Assembly (NCBI RefSeq): GCF_018320785.1
Contig: NC_054867.1
Span: forward strand, 24,679,855-24,743,854
From: Cheilinus undulatus
Taxonomy: Eukaryota; Chordata; Actinopteri; Labriformes; Labridae
Reading direction: 5' to 3'
DNA: 64,000 nucleotides
Of this stretch, positions 37,301 through 45,586 are shown piece after piece. Within the stretch, counting starts at the first letter, position 1; every line of letters begins with the position of its first letter. The notes beneath the pieces were generated by a model. The model was given only the letters and a program-made list of their open reading frames with translations. It had not been told where the DNA came from and searched no databases. Position numbers and translations under genes: made by a program.

Positions 37301-39850
37301 ATGTATTGGCTAAGCCATATCATACAAGAGCAAGTGATATTATACTGATTATCAGCACTGTGATAGCTGTTATATTTCCAGAATAACATTACAACTTTAA
37401 GTGTAATTTTGCTCATCACATGTATAGTGAAAGGTGAAAATAAACAACAGATTACTTTTTGCTCTTTCAACCCAACTAGTTCTGTAGGAGCCGATGCATA
37501 TGTGTGTAGTTGTTTACTTTTTCAAACAGTTTGATTGATTTGATTAATGTGGGCACTACAAGATGACGGGCCATGTGGATTAGTTGGTCAGGTGGTAGAA
37601 TCAGGTGTTTTAGGTCACAAGTGAACAGGAAAACAGGTGGTATAGGTGGTGGGATTACACAGTTTAACCTTGCAAAGCAGATGGCTTTCCCCATTTCCGC
37701 GTTTCTCACTGGGGAATCCACCTTAGAAAGCTCCCATCTGAACTGTTTGGGCCCAGTTAGAAAGCGACAGGACCAAGGGGCAGTACTTTCGGGCGCGGCA
37801 GAGTCATGACATAAACAAGCAGCGAGAAGAGGCCAGCGCAATTATGGTGGAAGACATTAGTGTGGATGCTGCTAAAGCGCCAGTTTTATCAGAACTTGAC
37901 ATTTCTTCATGGAAAAATGAACAGAGAACAGCAATGAGTTGTTTTCTTTTTAAAAATGACAAAAGTTGTGTACTGACATCATGTCTACAGTCGCCATGGT
38001 TCAGGTTATTCAGTTCTCTATGGAGTTTTGCCTACTCATCAGTAGGGGTTCAAAGGCTCTGTCCCTTCCCAAATGCTGTTTATGGAAGGTTTTCCAGATG
38101 GATGTGTAAAACAAATCCAGCTGGTGTGTCAGGTTAACAGGTCTTACTGTATGTATAACAAATCAAGCAACAGCATTGAGCAGTCAATATTTACAACATG
38201 AGATCATAACATCATTAAGTTAAAGATTAATCTGTTTAAACATTTTGCAATGAACAGAAATGCCCCCTGAAAGCAATGGCAGAAAAAACACGACTATTGT
38301 ACTCAAGTAAAAGTACAGTTACTTTGATTACAACTTACTTAAGCAGAAATAAAATTACCGGTCTATAAATCTACTAAAGCGAAAGAAAAACGTAATCACT
38401 TTAAAATGTACTCAAAGTAGTGAGTACTGACTGAATAGCTACTTTGATAACCAAGGAGGTTACACAGTAAAATGTGATCTTTCCTTTCCCTAATCCTACC
38501 AGGTGGTTTACGCAAAAGCACATCTTTATGATAAAGTGAAATGCAACACTTTTTGGATGTAATGTGGAATCTTGTCTCACTCAGTGCTACGTACCATTGC
38601 ATAATCAATGCCAAACTACTGGCCAGTTTCATTTTGTCAGTAGAGCACTTGAATTTCATTATCATTCATTATCATTTACTCAGTAATGCACATTTGACAT
38701 CTTGGACATTTGCTTTATTTTGACATGCATTACTACAAATCAAAAAATATGAATGAGAATTTGGACACTGGATAGCCACTACAAGTTTCACAACTTAACT
38801 GGATCTGGACAGATGCCAGGCAAACCAAGCATTCTTCTGCAACTTTGTTTGCATCCTTGGTTACCAAAGTCCAAGTGATGTTGTTGCCTCTTCTGTATCA
38901 GCACACATGCTTTACCTCCTGTTATATCCTGGTATTGCTGGGTCAGAACCAGAAGAGAATTCTCCAAAATAACTTACCCAATCGTATAGATATGCCAAAG
39001 ACAGCACACTATCGAAAACAAACATTTGCTTCTACAGTCTGTTCTTTTTAACCAAACCATTTGGCCACTTACCCTTTGCCATTCATTGTGCTTATGAATG
39101 AAGCAGTCTGTGTGTGATCTCTGCAGGATAGTTTGGGTTTATTAAAATGTCTAAATAAATAAATAAATAAATAAGAACGGTAATAGTTTTGATTATGTCT
39201 GATTTTCAAGGGACCTGTTGCATTTTATAGAAAATGATGAGATTGATGAGAATGATGAGCTTCAACATGCATGTAGTCTATAAAAATCCTATCCTCATGA
39301 CTGAGACCTCATACATAGCAGAGTTAGAAGTAGAAGGTAGAAGGACATGCCATCATATGAAAGTGAATCATTTTTTGCCATTAACTCTAATTGATGAGAA
39401 GTATTTTTTTAAACATAGCAACTGTGACAGTAAATAACCTTTGATATTCAGTTCTGGGAGGAGGGGGTGTACCTGGTTGTCTCACCTTAGAAAGAAGTAG
39501 TAGTTGTTGTTTTTGGTGACACTGTAGGAGAAGCAGTGGAAGTATCCCAGCCCAGTCACATTGAACCTGGAGCCGGCTGGGACCTCCAGCATGCTTCCCC
39601 ATGCCTGGTCACACAGCAGCTCAATCTCGGCTGAGAAGAACATGTTACTCTCGTGCTCTCGCGGCAGATCGTTGTACCTGTACATACTATAGGACTCCTC
39701 GTGCAGTGCCAAAACTTTTGCAAAGACTATGATCTCCGCTAGTTCGGCGCGGCACGCTTCTGTCTGAGGTCTCCAGTCATGGGGCAGCTGACATCCCCAG
39801 CTCCCATCAGGACCGGCCGCTGCCAGAACAAACGCCACTATAATCCACAT
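25100..39850 (-). CDS. ccdc3: coiled-coil domain-containing protein 3 (secreted), complete in three exons
   Basis: Coding exons on the minus strand are 39850-39486, 32940-32766 and 25393-25100, giving 277 aa (human CCDC3 is about 270). All borders are GT/AG; the first intron splits an Arg codon (AG|G) and the second is phase 0. The protein has a short hydrophobic signal peptide (residues 1-19), then a Cys-containing globular domain with the family blocks [36 protein letters not shown] and [10 protein letters not shown]-glycosylation sequons are N97-V-T and N159-C-T. A C-terminal coiled coil (about 185-232, [12 protein letters not shown]...) and a basic tail follow. CCDC3 (favine) is known in mammals as a secreted, glycosylated protein of endothelium and fat, linked to lipid metabolism. 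It is convergent with camk1d, as in mammals. Which teleost paralogue (3a or 3b) it is cannot be decided here. Confidence 0.97.
26866..27010 (+). mobile_element. LINE reverse transcriptase fragment (YADD region)
   Basis: One plus-strand frame reads [16 protein letters not shown], containing the YADD catalytic motif of reverse transcriptases. After a frameshift it reads RISSSKSEAMAL-like, the order seen in fish non-LTR elements. It is heavily decayed and 5'- and 3'-truncated. Confidence 0.65.
27363..27440 (+). mobile_element. isolated Tc1 transposase scrap
   Basis: The piece tactatgaagcacagtggtg, continuing as gcagcatcatgctgtggggatg and cttctcggcagctg, is the same coding segment found in the Tc1 copies at 4.8, 22.5 and 31.4 kb. 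The sequence on both sides is unrelated to Tc1. Confidence 0.8.
28315..28830. repeat. hAT-like MITE relic rich in aactaaaac
   Basis: It starts near ggtgttatagttaactaaaa and is filled with actaaaac / ttttagtt motifs at both ends (28320-28500 and 28715-28830). This is the pattern of a common fish non-autonomous hAT family. Exact ends and target duplication were not resolved. Confidence 0.55.
29060..29565. repeat. Tc1/mariner relic, 'gagaaccactg' family
   Basis: The left portion (gaccatgacccaaagttttc, then tggaacaaaatatgaccgaa) and the right end (gacccacctctcgagaaccactg) match, in order, the element at 52.5-53.6 kb. Most of the interior is lost. Confidence 0.5.
30566..30795 (+). mobile_element. 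LINE polyprotein C-terminal fragment
   Basis: The plus-strand frame contains [19 protein letters not shown], followed by [11 protein letters not shown] and WRDYMSHL. These match the region just after the reverse transcriptase domain in a common fish non-LTR family (usual form RWFGHLIRMPPG...GRPRTRWRDYI). It is 5'-truncated and stops where the Tc1 copy begins. Confidence 0.75.
30796..31945 (-). mobile_element. Tc1-like transposon, minus orientation, one terminus lost
   Basis: The right terminus on the plus strand is ttttcataggcattg + TA (31945, then 31946-31947), i.e. the element's 5' end. Reading the minus strand, 31471-31061 is a 136-codon open piece of transposase with [23 protein letters not shown], a DND segment (second acidic residue) and [20 protein letters not shown] (third acidic residue). 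The N-terminal DNA-binding part is frameshifted. The 3' terminal repeat is missing where it abuts the LINE fragment. It lies within ccdc3 intron 2, in the gene's own orientation. Confidence 0.88.
32766..32940 (-). CDS. ccdc3: ccdc3 exon 2
   Basis: 175 nt between acceptor ttctgcacag and donor gtatgt. It completes the Arg codon and encodes [19 protein letters not shown], followed by the [12 protein letters not shown] block, ending EAQEDSR. It is highly similar to the mammalian protein and carries the N159 glycosylation sequon. Confidence 0.97.
34117..34400 (-). repeat. LINE-like 3' tail with (acgat)n microsatellite
   Basis: An acgat/acgatgc tandem tract (34117-34174) is followed by atactttattgcccccttag and gtaaatttgcctcgg. 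That is the usual 3' end, in reverse, of fish LINEs ending in 'tttattgatcccc..gggaaat'. The GC-rich part to about 34400 is probably the element's 3' UTR. Confidence 0.5.
36669..37033 (-). mobile_element. TAACCT...AGGTTA element, copy 4 (inverted)
   Basis: In reverse orientation: it begins ttacctggcatgccagatgg and ends catctgctttgcaaggtta. It includes the reverse of the ATG region (ctaatgtcatccgccat at 36828-36844) and the aacgttctgtctgt block. The part coding for EEQRTAVS is deleted. Confidence 0.7.
37034..37250. repeat. 'actcaagta' MITE arm, left
   Basis: Contains ctgtacttgagtagatttat, then tacttacttgagtacaatag and tcatgtactttttc. This pattern is repeated in inverted form at 38295-38450 and, as a compact element, at 51682-51861. 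It is probably one arm of a hAT-like element split by copy 5 of the TAACCT family. Confidence 0.55.
37675..38136 (+). mobile_element. TAACCT...AGGTTA element, copy 5
   Basis: It starts taaccttgcaaagcagatgg and ends ccagctggtgtgtcaggtta. The ATG at 37844 opens a frame with [18 protein letters not shown], then [12 protein letters not shown], to a stop well past the region of homology. The block with CCAAT-like sites is deleted here. It lies within ccdc3 intron 1, opposite in orientation to the gene and to copy 4. Confidence 0.75.
38295..38450. repeat. 'actcaagta' MITE arm, right
   Basis: gactattgtactcaagtaaa followed by agtacagttactttg is the reverse complement of part of the 37.2-kb arm. It ends with tactttgataaccaagg. 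Confidence 0.55.
39486..39850 (-). CDS. ccdc3: ccdc3 exon 1 (start codon, signal peptide)
   Basis: The ATG at 39850-39848 gives [19 protein letters not shown], a compact signal peptide, followed by [20 protein letters not shown]. This is the first methionine in the frame after upstream sequence without homology. The exon ends in AG at 39486 before gtgaga. The N97-V-T sequon lies near the end. Confidence 0.96.
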
Positions 39851-40150
39851 GATCCGAAAGAGAGGAGAAAAGTGTGGGTCAGTCTCGACGATGCTGCTGA
39901 TGGATGAATAAGAAAAAAGCTCACAGGCTGCGCATGGCCAACTTTAAAAAAAAAAAAAAAAAAAGCTCTCTCTCAGCTTATACTCGCATTGAAATTACAC
40001 GATATTAGTCCTGGACAGTGCTAAAAGGCTACTTTCTCTGCTCGCTGCTGTCCTCCTCTCTCTGAACACAATACCTCCAATCTGTGGATCAGCCCATCCA
40101 CGCCAGCATCCTCTATAAAATTGTTCAGCCTCTCATCTCTGAAATGTGAC
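39851..40150 (-). promoter_or_regulatory. ccdc3: ccdc3 5' UTR / promoter region (approximate)
   Basis: Sequence immediately upstream of the ccdc3 ATG. It contains an A18 run at about 39943-39964 and CT-rich stretches (ctctctctgaacac). No TATA box correctly oriented for the gene can be pointed to with confidence, so the call rests on position only. Confidence 0.35.
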
Positions 40151-40720
40151 AGGAGGGATAAAATAGATCACATATCCAGTCTTGTTTGTAAAGTTTCAAA
40201 AGTTAAACTTTTTTAAAATGCAAAAAAAAAAAAAAAAAAAAAAAATCAAGATGTCAAAATTTGTGAAAACTCTGCAATTATGGCATGTGAAAACCATCTA
40301 GAAGTCCACAGAAAATAAGAAACTGGTGTTACCACAATTTTTAAAAGACCAGCGGCGACCTCTCGTGGTATCATTGAGGAACACAGGGCGCCCCTTGTTT
40401 GCAATCTCTACCTATGAATGTCGTTGAAGGAAATGCCTGAGAGGCACAACCGAGGGATTTTGGCAGGAATTTGGTTAAGTCCGCAAGTGACGCTACCTTT
40501 CGGTGTATGTTATTACGGAGGGGCATACAAGGTTTGACTACCTGCCGGTTTTAATTATTTAAAAAGTATTTTTAGAGTTGGATTCGTCGCATTTCAGTCG
40601 ATTTAAGGCAGGAAACGCCAGACAAAAAAAACCTTCACCATATTTGTCTACTGATATTTAATACTAAAAGAAAAGTGCCCAGAAGACAAATTTGAGGGAT
40701 TAGAAAGTACCATAGTCATC

Positions 40721-40793
40721 GGGCCAGTGGCGCAATGGATAACGCGTCTGACTACGGATCAGAAGATTCTAGGTTCGACTCCTGGCTGGCTCG
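40721..40793 (+). tRNA. tRNA-Arg (anticodon ACG)
   Basis: A 73-nt complete cloverleaf: acceptor gggccag/ctggctc, D arm with ggcgcaatggataacgc, anticodon arm tctga-ctACGga-tcaga, and T arm ctagg-ttcgact-cctgg followed by ctggctcg. The T arm has one T-G wobble. The internal A box (tggcgcaatgg) and B box (ggttcgactcc) are intact. A pol III terminator TTTT follows at 40797-40800. There is no intron. It decodes CGU/CGC/CGA arginine codons after A34-to-I editing. It appears intact and likely functional. Confidence 0.97.
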
Positions 40794-41735
40794 AAACTTT
40801 TCATCACTTTTTCTTTTTCTGTTCCAAACATTTCAGCCGTCTAAATGTACGTTATCGTTTTAGAATAAAAAAAAAAAGAAAAAAACATCCGCGATATTTG
40901 TATAACTTTATTCACAGTTCAAGCGTCATAGCCCACTTTATCGTTTTTAATGCTAACTGTCTTGAACGCGAGCTGAAGCTCAATCTGTGCACTGAAAAAA
41001 TCATAGAATCTGATTTATGCTGCGTTCCATTTACCTCGGAGATCGGATGTCGGAACTGGGAATGACGTCACATTCGTCTGCAAAAACGGATTCCCCAGTT
41101 GTTAGTAGAATTTGTCATGACCACGACGAGTTGGGAAAAAAATTGTGTCTCCATAGTCGCTTATTTTGGTTGGATGTAGAGCAACTCTGTAATGTACAAA
41201 CCAGCTCCAAAGTTCGGAAAAAGAAAAGGATATATTTTTATCCTGACAATGGAAATGGAAACTGTCCAAAGCTGTATATGCTATGTGCACAGTAAATGGA
41301 CTCAAAAGTTACCTAAGATCCAACAATTTAAAATTGAAATAGAATATGAGCTCACTACAAGGAATGAAACACAAAATAGCAATGAAAACTCTTGACATTA
41401 GTGAATCCCTAAGTATGTTTATTTAATTTCTAGGTACCTTGTCGCGTTTTAAGAGAAGCTGCTTTTACAAAGCTCGTGTTTATAACCCACATAGTAGCCC
41501 CACAATATTCTGACCATAATATGATCTATATTTGACCTTACGGGCGTATGTTAGACGACTGTGTAAGAAAGTGTAAAACTGGAGTGGGACGCAATTATGT
41601 GACATATCTGTACAGTAGATCATATCAGTAGCTACTTCTCAGGACGGGATAGAAAACAGACAACACATTTGTAAAAACACAAGGCACCAAACTCTCACTC
41701 TTCCCTCAAACAAAACATCGTTTACCTTCATTGAT

Positions 41736-41783
41736 TCATTTGACTATGAATCAGAAGGTTGAAGGTTCGAGTCGTGGGTGGAT
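41736..41783 (+). pseudogene. tRNA-like 3' half (Arg-like relic)
   Basis: ttgactatgaatcagaaggt followed by ggttcgagtc resembles the anticodon arm, variable loop and T arm of an Arg tRNA. No D arm or matching acceptor 5' strand precedes it. It lies about 1 kb downstream of the intact gene in the same orientation. Confidence 0.5.
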
Positions 41784-43379
41784 TAAAGCAAACTACACAT
41801 GCATGCATGTGAAATATCGACATTTGTACTTTAGAATGTCATAGAACTCACTATGGCTACGTATGACTACCAATTTTAGTGCTCCAATGTGCCTATCAGG
41901 ATAAACTTTAAAATAAGACATGAAAAGGTAAAGAACAAGGGCGCTGTTAAGAAAAGTCACTCACTCACTGAGGCTGATCCTCCACATGTAGTTTTGAATA
42001 CTTCACTGAATATTGTTAAAGCTATGTGAGTGTCTTAAAAACTGTTGATCAAAGTTTTCACTGTTTTTTTGTATCAACTTAACATGAAGATTAAAACAAT
42101 GTTAATCCATGTCCATGGGCACAAATATATAGCTATGTTTAGCTATTTATCAATTCCTAAGTCTAATTGTATCTAGAATAAAACAACTATATATTCACAA
42201 TATTTTAGTTATTTATCAATAATTTTTCTTTCTTTAAAATATTTAATAAACAACCTTCTGGCTTCTGTTATTCAGTTTACTGACAAAGCTTTATGAAACT
42301 ACACAAAACAGAAGGCCTATTCACAATATATGTTTAAAATGCTAGAAATGAATCCAGCAAAAACAACAGCAACTTATTAACAATTGCAAAGTAATTATTT
42401 TTGTCATTTATATACCATCCCTAAGGTGACCCTATATGAATTTTGCAAAAAATCCAAAGCTTCACTTTGTACCTCAACTGATGAGGGACAATTCATCAGA
42501 CATTTGTTGATGGATTCATCAATAAAACAAATTAAGGTAAGAATTGAAGAACCATTAATATTTCATTTCCCTAAATAATTGGTTATTTATAGAGTTTTAG
42601 GCAATAAAACATGAGTTATATGTGAGTGCATGTGGCTGTTAAATACCCCTATATCTGGTACACTCTAGGATAGTGATCATCAACCGGCAGCCTTGGGGCC
42701 ATATCAGGCACTGCAAAGCTTCCCCCCAAAGTGTATTACATTCAGAAAACACATGGTATTTATGGCATCTTTTGTCTTTATATCCCCATAGACTAAATCA
42801 ACCCAATCAACAAAAACGATCCATACTGAAACAGTTTTATGAGGAGTGACTTAGGCTTGACCCGTTTTTATGCAAATCCACCTAACAGCCACATAGAAAT
42901 ATACACACTATTCAAGTCCTAATGAAATCTGCAGGGTTTTTCTGTGTTAAATTTTCCACTTCAGGCTCTTGGAGTATGTGGTTTTCTTAAGACTTAGAAG
43001 AACAAACTTTTTCCTGTATGTGTTTCTCTTCAATCAGGAGAAAGCATACCTAGAAAAAAGTGTTGAAATCTCAGTGTTAAACGTTTCAGAATTGATCTTT
43101 ACTACAAAGAGTAATTTAAACAACATTGGTTTAAGATGTTGCCTGTTGTACATTGATCACCGTATTATTGCTGTTTTTTATGTTAGACACCTTTGCACCA
43201 TTAGTGAAGTTATCCACTGAGTTAGTCGCTCCCTCACCAATAATCTGCAACAAAGGACAGTGTAATGATTTTCAGACACCTGATTTTCCCATAGGTGTTC
43301 AAAGGCGGCAGTCTTTAAGTATGGAGATTGCTTCGCAATTTGTCATTTAAAATCCCAAATGCTTCAAAATTACACCTTG
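41784..43379. other. intergenic sequence, no gene seen
   Basis: AT-rich sequence without a recognisable exon. The frames at 42969-43220 and 43153-43350 lack domains. Confidence 0.35.
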
Positions 43380-43556
43380 TGTTAAAAGTACACTTTAATG
43401 TTTAAAAAAATCAACAGTGTGGGTGTTAGGAATTAACACTACAAGTGAGTTAAAATATTAATAGTTTTCAAAGTTTAAATTTAACTCAGAACCTGTGAGA
43501 ATTGCACAAACTTATAAACAGTGTTAAATGAAACTCTGTGAAGTTGAATTGACACT

Positions 43557-44107
43557 AGGGCTGAATGATTTGGGCAAATAATCTAATTGCAATTTTTTTT
43601 TTACCCAATATTGCAATTGCGATTTAATATGCGATTATTTCTTGAGGAAATAATCGCATATTAAATCACACATTAAATCTCATATTAAATCTCATGCATT
43701 TCACAACAAAAAACAGCAATAATTCTTATACTATAACTGACAATATTAGATTAAAGTAGGGCAGAACAATTTTTAAAAAATATCTTATTTTGATTATTTT
43801 TTTACTCATTTTGCAAATTTCATATGAACTGTTGCATTAAAGGGAATGGTAATTTTTATATAATTCTCATATTTAATAAGAAAAACATACAAAAATGAAG
43901 AAAAAGGATTTTTTGTACACTATTCTTAGAATATGGCACAAGAATGATTGCATGATATATAATGCATAGCATCACTGCTTTCAAAAAATGTCTAAACTGG
44001 TATTTGACACAAATTTCAGGTAACAGAAATATTGCACCTGCTGCGATTTGAAAATTGCAGCAGGTCATATTGCGATTTAATCTAATTTGCGATTAATTGC
44101 CCTGCCC
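43557..44107. mobile_element. hAT-like MITE ('agggctgaatgatt' type) with 11-bp flanking repeats
   Basis: The left end agggctgaatgatttgggca and the right end gcgattaattgccctgccc are imperfect inverted repeats of a very common fish family with gcgatt/aatcgc motifs. The flanks carry an identical 11-bp direct repeat gaattgacact (43546-43556 and 44108-44118). It contains a perfect palindrome at 43621-43667. The flanking DNA (43380-43545 and 44119-44180) looks like another older MITE that it split. Confidence 0.8.
43621..43667. repeat. perfect 21-bp-arm palindrome with 5-nt loop
   Basis: Arms 43621-43641 and 43647-43667 are exact reverse complements (gatttaatatgcgattattt + c), with loop ttgag. It lies inside the MITE. 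Confidence 0.95.
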
Positions 44108-44188
44108 GAATTGACACTGTTGATTTTGCTGTGGTGTCAACCCCAGTGATGGACAACATGACAACCCCAAAAATATAAAGCTAAAATA

Positions 44189-45095
44189 CACTATTTGGCA
44201 AAAGTATTCAGTCATCCATCCATCTAATTGAAATCAGGTGTTCCAATCACTTCCATGGCCAAAGGGGTATAAAATTAATCACCTAGGCATGCAGACTGTT
44301 TCTACAAACATTTGTGAAAGAATGGGTCGCCCTCAGGAGCTCAGTGAATTCCAGCATGGTACTGTGATAGGATGCCACCTGTGCAACAAGTCCAGTCATG
44401 AAATTTCCTCACTGATAAATATTCCACAGTCAACTGTCAGTGGTATTATAACAAAGTGGAAGCGATTGGGAATGACAGCAACTCAGCCAGAAAGTGACAG
44501 GCCATGTAGAATGACGGAGTGGGGTCCGTGTCTGACTGCATTGTGCCAAGTGTAAAGTTTGGTGGAGGGGGGATTATGGTGTGGGGTTGTTTGTCAGGAG
44601 CTGAGCTTGGCCCCTTAGTTCCAGTGAAAGGAACTCTGAATGCTTCAGCATACCAAGAGAGTTTGGACAACTCCATGCTCCCAACTTTGTGGGAATAGTT
44701 TGGGGATGGCCCCTTCCTGTCCCAACATGACTGTGCACCAGTGCACAAAGCAAGGTCCATAAAGATATGGAGGAGAGAGTTTGGAGTGGATGGACTTGAC
44801 TGGCCTGCACAGAGTCCTGACCTCAACCTGATAGAACACCTTTGGGATGAATTAGAGCGGAGACTGAGAGCCAGGCCTTCTCATCCAACATCAGTGTGTG
44901 ACCTTACAAATGTGCTTCTGGAAGAATGGTCAAAATTTCCCATAAACACACTCCTAAATCTTTTGGAAATCCTTCCCAGAAGAGTTGAAGCTGTTATAGC
45001 TGCAAAGGGTGGATGTCATATTAAACCCTATGGATAAAGAATGGGATGTCACTTAAGTTCATATGGGAGGCAGGTGAGCGAATACTTTTATAGTG
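44189..45095 (+). mobile_element. Tc1-like transposon of a second family, internally deleted
   Basis: The termini cactatttggcaaaagtatt and aatacttttatagtg, with TA on each side (44187-44188 and 45096-45097), are inverted repeats. The N-terminal part (from 44322) encodes a helix-turn-helix-like region, MGRPQELSEFQHGTVIGCHL and IPQSTVSGIITKWKR. The sequence then jumps to the C-terminal part (MHKARSIKIWRREFG, WPAQSPDLNLIEHLWDELERR). The middle catalytic segment with the first acidic residue is missing, so it is inactive. This family differs from the cagtgcc-ended copies. Confidence 0.88.
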
Positions 45096-45586
45096 TATCT
45101 ATCGTGCCTCTGTAGCTGGCTGAAGTATAGTTGGCAGGGTCTGATCTCATGTTTTCTGTCTGGTTGCTGTAGTAAACAAGCTCAGGAATTTCTGAGTTTG
45201 ATGCTGCTGTTTTCAGCTATTGTTTTTCTTACCTCCTGTTAAAGAGTCATAGTTTGATAATGTAATGTTATAGTATTAATATTTTATCATAATTCAAAAC
45301 TACTTTGAGAAAAGTTACATTTCATAAAACTTAAATGTTCTTTATTTTGGCCTTAAAATGTCACAGTTTTAGATAAGATCTGCATAATTACTGACATATT
45401 CTTTATGTTTTTGAGGCTTTCTTTGCTATTGCTATTACATACAGTGTTAGTTACACCTCCATTCGATATCCCCTGGGAATGCTACTGGGGTGGTGGTGGG
45501 CGTGGAGATCTCTCAGGTGACAAATACAAAGTGTAAGAGCTTTGAAGGAACCCAACACTCAAGAGTGTGAGAGTCTGGACGATAAC

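Larger units (their letters stand above)
32941..39485 (-). other. ccdc3: ccdc3 intron 1
   Basis: A 6.5-kb intron (donor gtgaga at 39485). It contains a LINE tail with an (acgat)n tract, two copies of the TAACCT element in opposite orientations and an inverted 'actcaagta' repeat pair. The rest is AT-rich sequence without a recognisable gene. An (AAAT)n run lies near 39150-39172. Confidence 0.9.

Noticed and set aside
44446-44826. 126-codon minus-strand frame
   Set aside because: It is the antisense of the second-family Tc1 transposase remnant at 44189-45095.
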